Part shown: positions 15,629 to 24,054 of the stretch, piece by piece | Layout of the letters: each line of letters starts with the position of its first letter | Position numbering within the stretch: the stretch's first letter is position 1 | Assembly: GCA_964566025.1 (NCBI GenBank) | Contig: CAZMHF010000016.1 | Span: 1-39,382, forward strand | DNA length: 39,382 bases | Reading direction: 5' to 3' | Source of the DNA: RGIG8306 sp964566025 | Lineage (GTDB): Bacteria > Bacillota > Clostridia > Lachnospirales > Lachnospiraceae | Translations under genes and position numbers: made by a program | Notes under the pieces: generated by a model | What the model was told of the DNA's origin: nothing | Seen by the model: only the letters and a program-made list of their open reading frames with translations | Database searches by the model: none

Positions 15629-17497
15629 TTATTTCTTCTTCCAATTCTCAAAATAGATAATTGAATCTAAGTCACCCGTTACAACTGGGTTTTCTGGGAA
15701 TTCAAGAATGGTATTCGCTGTCGAATCGACATTCGCATCGCCATAATCCATTTTAAGTAAGTGTTTCCAGAAAATCTTAAATGAGTTGTTATTGTTATTC
15801 ATTCCATTATTGAAATCATTTTGCGTAACCGTCTTTGGTGGCAAATAATCTGAATCACCGAAACTACCATTTCCTTCGAAAATCATTGGTTTTGATCCCT
15901 GAAGTGACTTATTTATCACGCAATCAATAGATTCAAGAAGAGCGTCTTCTGGTCCTTTTCGATATGTGATATTGTCATTTGTTTCTTTAATTCCTTTACG
16001 AACTAATATAGGTCCAAGGAATGGTTGGGTAAATTGTAGTTGTCCTTCAATCAAAATCATACCAATCGCATCATTTGGTGTAGCAGAAGCATTGTTTTGC
16101 AAAATCGCACAATATCGGTTGAATGTTTTTGCTTCAGTAAGCGAGTGTACTTGTCCAGTTGATTCAATTACTTCATCTTTATTTGTCATTTTTTGAACAA
16201 ATTCATACAATGGTATATTAACCACTTGCTCAAACATTGGTTTGGATTTATCTATTTTATCGTAAGTTTTTGGCTGTTCTACGGACCAACTTCCATCGGT
16301 ACCTCCAGAAGTTAACGCTACGCCATTACGCATAACACGAATTGCACCTAGATTTCCCTTGCTTTGTACACTAAAGAAATCGTTAATCGTCTTTCCTGCT
16401 GGTAAAATAATATCGCCATACACTTTGAAATTTGAATTAACTAGAATCTTTCTTAGATCAGCTTTTCGATTATAACTTGACTCATCAAATTTAGTCAAAT
16501 CTAAATCACCATAAATATAAACATTTGTATTGGTACCTGTCTTCATTTCAACATATCCAAATGTCACATCGCCATCAAAAATGATTTCATCACCCAGTGC
16601 CTGAAAGTCGGTTGGATAACCACCACTATCTACAGGTCCAAACATTCCCATTATAGTTTTTCCATTGATAATCATGGTGCCATCCTTATGCCAAAGACGA
16701 TATTTCGAAGCCACTTTTAAAGCTTCTCCATCAGCATTAGGTCCCATATATACGCTACCCTCTAACTTCAAGCTATTGTCATTACCACCACTATTGCTTG
16801 AAATACCGCCATCTGCTACTAAACAAAAATCAGCAAGTGACATGCCAGCAATCATAGGGAATTTAGGAATTGTTAAAAACGGAATATTTACAACAAGATC
16901 GGTTTCAATTTTATTTAAATACCCCTCGTCATTTGTGTATTCAATTAATAAATCTTTAAATACGATTTTTCCATCTTTATCATTTGTTGTATCAACAACG
17001 ATATTGGACACACCATCAGGTGTTGTCGTTGATATTTTCACCTCACCTGGTGTAGCTGAAATGCCAAAAATCTCGCTATTTAATAATTTGAGTTTTTCGA
17101 TATCATAACGATATACCATGCCTGAAACATTTTTATTATAGGCAGCGCCATCTGGTAAAAATGCTTTTACAATTTGTTCTTTTGATAATTGTAGGAATAA
17201 TTCAGAAGGATCCACATTTGCTGGATCAGACGTATATTGATCAAGTGCCGATAAATACGCCGTATTAATTGAACTAGATACCTCTTTATTGATATTAGCC
17301 TTTATTTTATCTACCATAGAATCGGTTGCAATAAAGTTCTCGTCCGACAACTGTGCTGTTGTCTTACGATTGAAATTAGTCATCGCGATCGATAAACAAG
17401 CGGATACCAATAACAACAGATACATAAACATAATGATAACGGTAATTAATGCTGCACCCTTATCATTCCTTTTTAGATTCTTACTATCTCTTTTCAT
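15629..17497 (-). CDS. PilX/GspK-like large prepilin-like protein
   Basis: This 622-aa protein begins with a positively charged leader ending NDKG (Gly14) and the sequence AALITVIIMFMYLLLLVSACL, a single pilin-type helix. Position +5 is Thr, not Glu. Loss of Glu5 is the hallmark of GspK/PilX-type tip subunits, which are also the largest in their sets. The remainder has no cysteine pair or enzyme motif I recognise; it contains many Asp/Asn/Gly turns and beta-prone segments (TNTNVYIYGDLDL, FEGNGSFGDSD). At 622 aa it is about twice the usual size of GspK. Its place between the PilV-like and FimT-like genes supports a pilus-tip role. What it binds is unknown. Confidence 0.85.
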   Translation of the reverse strand: MKRDSKNLKRNDKGAALITVIIMFMYLLLLVSACLSIAMTNFNRKTTAQLSDENFIATDSMVDKIKANINKEVSSSINTAYLSALDQYTSDPANVDPSELFLQLSKEQIVKAFLPDGAAYNKNVSGMVYRYDIEKLKLLNSEIFGISATPGEVKISTTTPDGVSNIVVDTTNDKDGKIVFKDLLIEYTNDEGYLNKIETDLVVNIPFLTIPKFPMIAGMSLADFCLVADGGISSNSGGNDNSLKLEGSVYMGPNADGEALKVASKYRLWHKDGTMIINGKTIMGMFGPVDSGGYPTDFQALGDEIIFDGDVTFGYVEMKTGTNTNVYIYGDLDLTKFDESSYNRKADLRKILVNSNFKVYGDIILPAGKTINDFFSVQSKGNLGAIRVMRNGVALTSGGTDGSWSVEQPKTYDKIDKSKPMFEQVVNIPLYEFVQKMTNKDEVIESTGQVHSLTEAKTFNRYCAILQNNASATPNDAIGMILIEGQLQFTQPFLGPILVRKGIKETNDNITYRKGPEDALLESIDCVINKSLQGSKPMIFEGNGSFGDSDYLPPKTVTQNDFNNGMNNNNNSFKIFWKHLLKMDYGDANVDSTANTILEFPENPVVTGDLDSIIYFENWKKK

Positions 17498-17522
17498 AAT
17501 AACCTTCTTTCTTACGAATACA

Positions 17523-18629
17523 TTATCGGTTAATTGTTCCTTTCACTGTACGCAAGCGATTTGCCGCATCCATTGTTGCACCTGCCTTATAAAGTTTCAA
17601 TTCGATTTCATAAATAAAGTATTTTTCATCAGATAAGGCATTTGAATTAATTTGAATATTGTCCCCATTTCCAACATCCACATAATTAGTGCCATTCATG
17701 TAACCGTATTTTCTTGTTCCGATTACATTTTCACCTGCTACAATTGTACAAGCACTTTTCCCTTCTTGGCTTTGTGTTTGTGACTCAAGCACTTGAAGAT
17801 TAGACAGCTTTGTACCTATATTATCGTTTTTCTCATATAAAGAAATACGGATTGGAAGATCGTCTGTATTGATCACTTGAATATCAAATGAAGCAAACGC
17901 TTCTTTTACATCGTAGTAATACATTAATGCACCGATTTCTTTTGCCTTTAGTGTTAATGTTTCCGTTGTCTCTGCCGTAGAGTTTTTATCTTTATAGGTA
18001 TACAAAAATGTATAATTATAATTATTGCCATTGTCATCTGGTGTGGCAAGCTTTTCGATTTGAATCACTAATGTTCTTGCAATATTCGCAAAAGAAACAC
18101 CTAATGTTTTTTGTGCTTCCTTATCATACTTAGAACCTTGGATAATGACCACATCTTTTGTTGGATCAGGAGCAGACACTTGAATGTCTTTATACGCTTC
18201 TAATCCCGTAATATTCACATCTGCATCATAGGTAATACCACCGATGCGATAATTATTGATTTTAAAATTGTAAAAACCGTCTTCCGTTTCAATAAACTCT
18301 TTTTTAGGCATCTCACCGACTATCGTGTTAATATAATCATCAGCTCCTACAACTGAAAATGCTGGCGATTTACTTGCATCAACAAATGAATAGTTCCCTT
18401 CATATACTTCATCTGCAAATTTTTCTAGTCCAACAGCTTTTATCCCCTCTAAAATGCTATCGGTTGCAATGGTTGTTGTCTGTCTTAACTTCGCCTTTGA
18501 GTTTAGTCTAGTAGACAACATAAAGTTTTGAAGAATCGGAACGATTAAAATTGCTAGAATCGCAATTGCAACAAGCAATTCGATAAGGCTAATGCCTTTG
18601 TTATTTTTTAGCAATCGTTGCTTTTTCAT
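17523..18629 (-). CDS. PilV/GspI-like minor prepilin
   Basis: This 368-aa prepilin has leader MKKQRLLKNNKG (Gly12) and helix ISLIELLVAIAILAILIVPILQ with Glu at +5. The following LSTRLNSKAKLRQTTTIATDSILEG resembles the PilV/GspI helix. The globular part is large and beta-rich, without a recognised domain. Gene order PilV-, PilX-, FimT- and PilW-like matches a GspI-K-H-J type tip set. GGGAG precedes the ATG. The stop is 25 bp ahead of the PilX-like gene, so the genes are in one transcript. Confidence 0.88.
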   Translation of the reverse strand: MKKQRLLKNNKGISLIELLVAIAILAILIVPILQNFMLSTRLNSKAKLRQTTTIATDSILEGIKAVGLEKFADEVYEGNYSFVDASKSPAFSVVGADDYINTIVGEMPKKEFIETEDGFYNFKINNYRIGGITYDADVNITGLEAYKDIQVSAPDPTKDVVIIQGSKYDKEAQKTLGVSFANIARTLVIQIEKLATPDDNGNNYNYTFLYTYKDKNSTAETTETLTLKAKEIGALMYYYDVKEAFASFDIQVINTDDLPIRISLYEKNDNIGTKLSNLQVLESQTQSQEGKSACTIVAGENVIGTRKYGYMNGTNYVDVGNGDNIQINSNALSDEKYFIYEIELKLYKAGATMDAANRLRTVKGTINR

Positions 18630-18665
18630 AACATTCTCCCGTTTCCTTTCATTTTTTTGTTAGAA

Positions 18666-19406
18666 CTATTCTGTTGGATTTTCTACAGGCTCATCTGGTG
18701 TCTCTACTTTTCCGCCACCATCAATAAAGTAATCATAGTCTAGCTTATTCATAAATATATTGGATAAGCCATACACGCGCTCGGTATCAACAATTGTTGG
18801 AGGCTTGTATTCTGAACCAGCACCCACAAGGTTGAAGAAATCTACGGTAACGACAATTGCTAATTGGTCATCAATTCCGATTGGGCTTATTGAATTAATT
18901 TGATAAATAATTCTTACCTCTTCATGGTCTACAATTATGGTCGCAAAGTCCTTAAATCCTTGATAATTCGATATCATTTCAAATGTTACTTTGGTAGAGA
19001 GACCTTGAATTAAGCGTCCTGCTTGTGTATCGGTTCCTTCTACCTGTGCTTGTACGGTACTAGCAGACATTGAAATATTTTGAATCAATACATTTTGGTT
19101 TGTCTTGCTTTCAATATCTCTTGCGTAGCTTACAATTGTCTCAATGTTAGAAACACCAGGTGAATAACCTTTTGATAGCGACAAAATCTTCGCTTCAAAT
19201 TTTTTGATACTATCTTCAAAGAAGCTTTTTTGTGCGGTTAAATCTAATAATTCTTTTTCTTCTTTTTCCAATTCTACAATAGCGTCCTCCTCAGCGAGAA
19301 TTAAATCCTGCTTTGGCTTATATACAAATTGGAATACAAGGAAGAATATTACGACAGCAAGGACACAAATAAGAGGTTTTAGTTGTCTTTTTGTTGCGTT
19401 ACTCAT
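18666..19406 (-). CDS. pilO: PilO-like pilus assembly protein
   Basis: This 246-aa inner-membrane protein has a short cytoplasmic N terminus, one helix (about residues 11-28, PLICVLAVVIFFLVFQFVY), a predicted coiled coil (about 33-75, rich in Glu and Leu) and a ferredoxin-like C-terminal region (SVSASTVQA-type and YQGFKDFATIIVDHE segments). That is the PilO layout. PilO pairs with PilN to link the motor platform to the pilus. It starts one base after the PilM-PilN stop codon. The C terminus ends in an acidic Pro-rich tail. Confidence 0.85.
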   Translation of the reverse strand: MSNATKRQLKPLICVLAVVIFFLVFQFVYKPKQDLILAEEDAIVELEKEEKELLDLTAQKSFFEDSIKKFEAKILSLSKGYSPGVSNIETIVSYARDIESKTNQNVLIQNISMSASTVQAQVEGTDTQAGRLIQGLSTKVTFEMISNYQGFKDFATIIVDHEEVRIIYQINSISPIGIDDQLAIVVTVDFFNLVGAGSEYKPPTIVDTERVYGLSNIFMNKLDYDYFIDGGGKVETPDEPVENPTE

Positions 19407-19407
19407 A

Positions 19408-21102
19408 TTATTTTCCCTCCCTTACTGCTTCTAATGGCGTACCTTTCGCCTCATCACCTTCTAATGCAACTTGTTTTAGATTGCACACTAATTGGAAACT
19501 ACATACTTCTTTTTCAACGGCAAGCCCAAAATAATTGTCTGAGTCTTCACTCTCCTCTGTTTTAAAGAAAGAAGAAGTAACATTATTAGTTTTTACATCG
19601 GTAAAGAAATCTAAATCTTTAAGACGTAATACCAAATCAATCATTTCATCCTTTGTATTGGTTTCAACATCAAAGATCATTTCTGTTTTCGTCGCCGAAA
19701 ACTCTAGAATCTTGCTGTTTTCTGGGAATGCTTTTTCTAAATCATTGATCATGCCGACTATATTATCAAGCGGTGTTACGGTAAAGTCTTTAAAGCGTTG
19801 TAGTTGGTCACGAATACTTCTTGTTTGAACATATTGTGCTTCTACTTTTCGAATTGGTGTCAATTCTTCAATGCTTTTTTGTACTTTTCTTTTTTCAGCT
19901 TCCTTAAGCTCGTAATTGATATTTGATGTCAAGACAAGTGCCACCGAACCTGCAATCGCTGCTAGTACGAAGATAATTGGAACAAGCATGCTATCGTTTC
20001 GAATGGTATCAACAACTCTAAATTCATCTGGTATTAAGGCCATCGGAGCAACGGTTGCGCCAATTGGCATAATATAAAGACCGTAAACGATATCTTCGCT
20101 TCCCTTATCAAGAACAACGGCTTCTAGTTCATCCATAATTTGAACAGGGCAGTCGAATTCGTACTCCAACAATTCTGAGAAACCAAGCAATTCTGAACCA
20201 AGACCTGTTAAATATACGGCATCGATATCGATTTGGTTATGTCGTGATGTAAAGTAATCGATAACACGAGAGATATTACTTACTAAGAATTGTAACGAAT
20301 CCGTTACTTCATCTTGAAGCTCTACTAAGCTTGCATCTTCTTCGGTTGATTTTGCATCAAATGTTTCTTTAATTAAATGCATGTATTTAAGAAGCTCTAG
20401 CGCATCTGCTGACTCAAAATCTTCTCTAAATCGATACGTATCGAGTCCCATAATGGCTTCAACAGCTGAAGAAACACCGTATCCAATTGTTCTTTGTAGG
20501 GATAATATACCGTCGTTGATAACGGTAATCATCGATGTTGTTTCATTTACATGAACGTTGATGGAAGCACCTTTTGGAGCAATCATCTTCAATACTTGGA
20601 ATGCTGCATTTCCCGAATAATCAATATCCACGATACGAATCTCTGCTGCTTTTGCCAAGATAAAATACGATTCTAATAAATCGACTGGCACAGCAAGCAC
20701 CATAAGACGAATGCTTTTTTCCTCTTGTGTAATAATCGTCTCTAGCACCGTATGACTAATATGATAACTACTTAAGTCAACTGGGAAATATTCTGGTGCA
20801 TTATATTGAACGATATTTCCGATTTTTTCTTTCTTCACATATGGAATCGAAACTTCACGATTCGCAATCTTTGAAGAGGTAATGGTAAATACAACGTCCT
20901 TATTTTTAATTCCATACTCACGAAATTTCGCTTCTAATTCGGAAGCGAAGGAAGTAACGGATTTAATATAACCGTCCTCAACGGTCTCATCTGGTGTTTC
21001 GAACTCAAAGCTTTTGAAAATCCTCGGATTTTTCTTCTTCACTTCGATCTCACATACCTTTGTAACGGTATTGCCGATTTCAATACTAACTACACTTGCC
21101 AT
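19408..21102 (-). CDS. PilM-PilN fusion protein
   Basis: This 564-aa protein joins two pilus platform subunits. Residues 1 to about 350 are PilM, an actin-like fold: MASVVSIEIGNTVTKVCEIE is the phosphate-1 region, with IPYVKKEKIGNIVQYNAPEYFPVDLSSYHI, GYGVSSAVEAI and VYLTGLGSELLGFSELLE further on. A membrane helix at about 367-388 (VPIIFVLAAIAGSVALVLTS) is followed by a coiled coil and a PilN-like domain (about 390-545) with LDNIVGMINDLEKAFPENS and LVLRLKDLDFFTDVKT. Elsewhere PilM binds a short cytoplasmic peptide of PilN; here they are one chain. There is no frame interruption. AGGAGG precedes the ATG, and pilO follows directly, as in standard pilMNO order. Confidence 0.88.
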   Translation of the reverse strand: MASVVSIEIGNTVTKVCEIEVKKKNPRIFKSFEFETPDETVEDGYIKSVTSFASELEAKFREYGIKNKDVVFTITSSKIANREVSIPYVKKEKIGNIVQYNAPEYFPVDLSSYHISHTVLETIITQEEKSIRLMVLAVPVDLLESYFILAKAAEIRIVDIDYSGNAAFQVLKMIAPKGASINVHVNETTSMITVINDGILSLQRTIGYGVSSAVEAIMGLDTYRFREDFESADALELLKYMHLIKETFDAKSTEEDASLVELQDEVTDSLQFLVSNISRVIDYFTSRHNQIDIDAVYLTGLGSELLGFSELLEYEFDCPVQIMDELEAVVLDKGSEDIVYGLYIMPIGATVAPMALIPDEFRVVDTIRNDSMLVPIIFVLAAIAGSVALVLTSNINYELKEAEKRKVQKSIEELTPIRKVEAQYVQTRSIRDQLQRFKDFTVTPLDNIVGMINDLEKAFPENSKILEFSATKTEMIFDVETNTKDEMIDLVLRLKDLDFFTDVKTNNVTSSFFKTEESEDSDNYFGLAVEKEVCSFQLVCNLKQVALEGDEAKGTPLEAVREGK

Positions 21103-21175
21103 AAAACCCTCCTGAATCTATAGGTATCTATCTGAAAACGAATCATCTAGGACTCGTTTAACATTCATCTTTATG

Positions 21176-21865
21176 TTATAACCCAATAACGGTATATTTA
21201 TACCAATCTAAAATCGTATTCCCCCAAATAATCATTATGATAATGCCGAGAGATAAATATGGTCCCATTGCCAATGTTGTATCGACTTTGCTAATTCTCA
21301 TTCGAATTAAATGAATGACGGAACCTAAAATGCATCCAATTACAAATGCCAATAAAATATGTTGCCAGCCAAGTAGCAATCCACAAACTGCCATCAGCTT
21401 CACATCGCCACCACCAATGGCGGCACCTTTTGTTGCGTAAAATAATCCTGTTAATGGTAAGCCAACAGCAAAAAAGCCAATCACATAGCTTAACCAATTT
21501 GTATAGTGAAAGCCCATATGAATGAAAGCCAGTCCTAATAAAGACCAATTGTAATATGGGGGTATATCAAATGTATGAAGATCAATCATACTAAGCGTAA
21601 CCAATATCATAAATGTCACGACAAAAATCGCTTGATCGATCCATGAAAGCTCCGTAGAGCGAAAGAAATAAAAACATAACATAATACTTGCACTAATTAG
21701 TGTATATACAAACGGATGAAAACCCTTTTGTGCTTTTGCATCCTTTTTTGTCACCCAAAAAGATAGGTCTTTTAGATTCTTTTTTTTATTTACATAAGCA
21801 TGCGTTAGTACAGAGGCAGTATAGCCACTAAGGATGCTTACGAAAAGATAGATTGCTATCGCCAT
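21176..21865 (-). CDS. pilD: Prepilin peptidase, A24 family
   Basis: This 229-aa membrane aspartyl protease would cleave the prepilin leaders of all the pilins here. The two catalytic aspartates are in SMIDLHTFDIPP and the GxGD-type motif GGGDVKLMA. About seven or eight hydrophobic segments cover the chain. The N-terminal cytoplasmic methyltransferase part of classical PilD, with its paired Cys-x-x-Cys motifs, is reduced to a short cysteine-free lysine-rich loop. N-methylation of the mature pilins may therefore be absent or done elsewhere. An ATG at 21874 is only one base after AAGGA, while the ATG at 21865 has proper spacing; the latter is used. Confidence 0.88.
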   Translation of the reverse strand: MAIAIYLFVSILSGYTASVLTHAYVNKKKNLKDLSFWVTKKDAKAQKGFHPFVYTLISASIMLCFYFFRSTELSWIDQAIFVVTFMILVTLSMIDLHTFDIPPYYNWSLLGLAFIHMGFHYTNWLSYVIGFFAVGLPLTGLFYATKGAAIGGGDVKLMAVCGLLLGWQHILLAFVIGCILGSVIHLIRMRISKVDTTLAMGPYLSLGIIIMIIWGNTILDWYKYTVIGL

Positions 21866-21898
21866 ACAATTCATTTCCTTTTTGGATTTTATACATAT

Positions 21899-21928
21899 AA
21901 CCGAACCCGGATAGGGCCGAGTTCGGTT
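21899..21928 (-). other. GC-rich stem-loop after the major pilin gene
   Basis: Two 12-base arms (21899-21910 and 21917-21928) form a strong stem with one G-U pair and a six-base loop. It lies 29 bp past the pilA stop. No T run follows on the minus strand, so it is more likely an attenuator or an mRNA 3'-end protector that raises pilA over the downstream assembly genes than a full terminator. Confidence 0.7.
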
Positions 21929-21957
21929 AATTATTATGTTAAATTAATTTGTGAGTA

Positions 21958-22404
21958 TTAGTCTTTCTTTGGAGCATCATTTTTCGTCCATTTAACATCA
22001 ACGAAATCAACTCCGTTGTTTACTGTGCTTGTAGCTGTTACAGCAACACCGTTTGTATATTCTTTTGAAGTAAGTCTAATCTTACCAAGATCACCTAGGA
22101 TACCAACAAGATATGCCTCTAATGTTCCATCTGGTGCTTCTGTAGCTGTTGTTCCGCCACTAACTGTAGTTCCAGTACTTGAAATAGTAACTGTTGCATC
22201 CGTTGGCATAGAATCAATTGATTCTTCAATGTAGAAAGCTTTAACAGCTGTTACAACACGTTCGATTGTTGTCTCATCCTTAGAGATACGTGATTTTTCA
22301 ACGTAACGGATGTATTGAGGTGCTAAAACACCGATTAAGATTGCCATAATAGCAATAACGATAATAAGTTCAACTAATGAGAAACCTTTGTTATTCTTTT
22401 TCAT
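21958..22404 (-). CDS. pilA: Major type IV pilin
   Basis: This 148-aa prepilin has leader MKKNNKG (Gly7) and the classic helix FSLVELIIVIAIMAILIGVLAPQYIRYVEKSR with Glu at +5. The mature protein is about 141 aa. The short C-terminal domain is rich in Thr, Ser, Gly and Val, has no cysteine and so no disulfide-bonded loop. It is the smallest pilin here, has the strongest pilin signature, and is followed by a stem-loop, all fitting the major subunit. AAGGA lies 10 bases upstream of the ATG. Its upstream region is broken by the 100-N gap, so the promoter context is incomplete. Confidence 0.93.
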   Translation of the reverse strand: MKKNNKGFSLVELIIVIAIMAILIGVLAPQYIRYVEKSRISKDETTIERVVTAVKAFYIEESIDSMPTDATVTISSTGTTVSGGTTATEAPDGTLEAYLVGILGDLGKIRLTSKEYTNGVAVTATSTVNNGVDFVDVKWTKNDAPKKD

Positions 22405-22467
22405 AAGTAGTAATTCCTTTCATAAATAAAATATAATTTGTTTTGTTGTTCTTTAGTGCTTATATAA

Positions 22468-22497
22468 ATTATCGCATAGCCCTATCTTCTAGCGATA
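22468..22497 (-). promoter_or_regulatory. Candidate extended -10 promoter of the major pilin, with a dyad
   Basis: On the minus strand TGC-GATAAT (22468-22476) fits an extended -10 element, giving a leader of about 55 bases to the pilA start. No good -35 box is visible. A dyad TATCGC (22470-22475) with GCGATA (22492-22497) overlaps it and could be an operator. Both are weak calls, next to an assembly gap. Confidence 0.35.
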
Positions 22498-22510
22498 GAT
22501 TTATCAAATT

Positions 22511-22610
22511 NNNNNNNNNNNNNNNNNNNNNNNNNNNNNNNNNNNNNNNNNNNNNNNNNNNNNNNNNNNNNNNNNNNNNNNNNNNNNNNNNNNNNNNNNN
22601 NNNNNNNNNN
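22511..22610. other. Assembly gap of 100 Ns between pilC and pilA
   Basis: Exactly 100 Ns, a common placeholder for unknown length, lie in the region between pilC and pilA. Promoter elements, a leader RNA or even another small pilin gene could be missing here. Confidence 0.95.
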
Positions 22611-22622
22611 TTCTTCAACCAT

Positions 22623-22698
22623 CTAGTGTGTTATTCGCTTAAGTTTGTCACCGTGAGATTGACGTTGAGCAAGTCATTTATCAAAACAAGTACACTAG
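22623..22698 (-). other. Possible structured RNA between pilC and pilA
   Basis: After the pilC stop, CTAGTGT and ACACTAG arms (minus strand 22698-22692 and 22629-22623) could close a helix around about 60 bases. These contain a smaller GTCA/TGAC hairpin. The stretch has no ORF. I compared it by eye with c-di-GMP class I and II riboswitch cores and found no convincing match. The neighbouring gap prevents a firm call. Confidence 0.25.
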
Positions 22699-22700
22699 GA

Positions 22701-23915
22701 TTATAGATTATCAAGTCCTTCGTACATAGTCATCATCGGCATCATAACGGCACCAACTAATACTCCAACAAGCAATGCCAAAACGATAATAATCATCGGT
22801 TCCATCGCTGTCATAAGAGCTTTTGTCGCATCTTCGACTTCTTCCTCGTAGTAATCGGCTGTCTTCATCAACATATCCTCAAGATTACCTGTCTCTTCAC
22901 CAATCTTAATCATATGGCAGATCATCGGCGGGAATAGGCCCGTCTTTGAGATCGGTTGTGCAAGTGTCGTACCTTTCGATACTTCATCTCTAGCAAACAA
23001 AACGGCATTCTTGTAATGTAGATTACTAAGCGTCTTTCCTGTAATCTCTAGCGCTTCGATAATCGACATACCAGAAGATAATAGTGTGCTTAAGGTTCTA
23101 GCAAGATTGGCACAAGCTGTTTTAATAACAAGCGTCTTAACCGCTGGTGTTTTAATCGCTAGTGTTGCAAATAAGGATTCACCGTAACTTGTTTTCGCAA
23201 AGAGTTTAACACCCATCACGATACCCGCTACAACAGCTGCGATAATGTACCATCTCTTTTGCATAAACTCGCTGGCATTGATAACAGCGACTGTTAATGC
23301 TGGCATCTCCATCTCCATATCGTCAAACATCGTCATGAAGTTCGGAATAACAAATAGTAGCATAACGATAACTACGGCGACAGCAACAATCAATACGATA
23401 ATCGGATACACCATCGCTTTCTTAACGGTTGCTTTTAACTTCGCACTCTTCTCAAGCTGAATACCTAGTCGCTCAAATACAATCTCGAGAGAACCAGAGG
23501 ACTCACCAGCCTCAACCATATTTACCATCAATGGAGGAAATACGTCTGATTGCTTTTTCATCGCATTGGCAAGAGTCTCACCTTTTTGAATCTCGTCCTT
23601 CGTATCACCAAGGGCGCTCGCTAGATTCTTGCTCTCCGTCTGCTCGGCTAACATCGTAAGTGATTCGATAATCGTAACACCTGCTTTCAGTAAGCTGACC
23701 ATCTGTCGACAAAAAACTGCCATCTCCTTCGGCTTCACCTTCGGACCGATATTGAACTGAATGTCCTTTTGTAAGGCTGTTTGCGCATTCACTTTGGTTG
23801 GCACGAGATTCTTCGCTCGAAGAGCTGCTTCGACTTTTCCCTTGTCAGGAGCCGTCATCGTACCTTTTGTTAATTTACCACTTTTATCAACTGCTTGATA
23901 ACTAAAAGTTGGCAT
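22701..23915 (-). CDS. pilC: Type IV pilus inner-membrane platform protein
   Basis: PilC/GspF-family protein of 404 aa; it couples the PilB/PilT motors to pilin insertion. It starts MPTFSYQAVDKSGKLTKG, then two homologous helical domains, each with the family pattern (FCRQMVSLLKAGVTIIESL and LARTLSTLLSSGMSIIEAL; FPPLMVNMVEAGESSGSLE and FPPMICHMIKIGEETGNLE). Three membrane helices lie at about 165-195, 220-240 and 375-400. An upstream in-frame ATG at 23930 overlaps the GGAGG ribosome binding site that serves the ATG at 23915, so the latter is the start. Confidence 0.96.
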   Translation of the reverse strand: MPTFSYQAVDKSGKLTKGTMTAPDKGKVEAALRAKNLVPTKVNAQTALQKDIQFNIGPKVKPKEMAVFCRQMVSLLKAGVTIIESLTMLAEQTESKNLASALGDTKDEIQKGETLANAMKKQSDVFPPLMVNMVEAGESSGSLEIVFERLGIQLEKSAKLKATVKKAMVYPIIVLIVAVAVVIVMLLFVIPNFMTMFDDMEMEMPALTVAVINASEFMQKRWYIIAAVVAGIVMGVKLFAKTSYGESLFATLAIKTPAVKTLVIKTACANLARTLSTLLSSGMSIIEALEITGKTLSNLHYKNAVLFARDEVSKGTTLAQPISKTGLFPPMICHMIKIGEETGNLEDMLMKTADYYEEEVEDATKALMTAMEPMIIIVLALLVGVLVGAVMMPMMTMYEGLDNL

Positions 23916-23971
23916 ATGTTGCACCTCCATTACTCGCTGATTCCTTAAAAACTGTCTTTAGTTTAGCATCT

Positions 23972-24001
23972 TCGTAAGAAAAAATCAAGAATTTCTTACG
24001 A
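23972..24001. repeat. 10-bp inverted repeat between pilT and pilC
   Basis: TCGTAAGAAA (23972-23981) is perfectly mirrored by TTTCTTACGA (23992-24001) with a 10-base loop, in the 139-bp gap between pilT and pilC. No T run follows on the minus strand. It may be an mRNA-processing or attenuation hairpin, or an operator. Confidence 0.5.
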
Positions 24002-24054
24002 CTTTTGAAAGGTTTCGGACGAGTTTTCGTATAATATAACTAAAATATAACCAT

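Noticed and set aside
15600..15644. Longer start for the FimT-like pilin
   Set aside because: It would overlap the upstream gene and give an unusual leader; the later ATG has a good ribosome binding site.
22611..22700. c-di-GMP class I riboswitch before pilA
   Set aside because: A GACAAAC stretch looked like part of the core, but the second conserved block (GCAAAG type) and the tetraloop-receptor hairpin are absent in the visible bases; the gap prevents a final answer.
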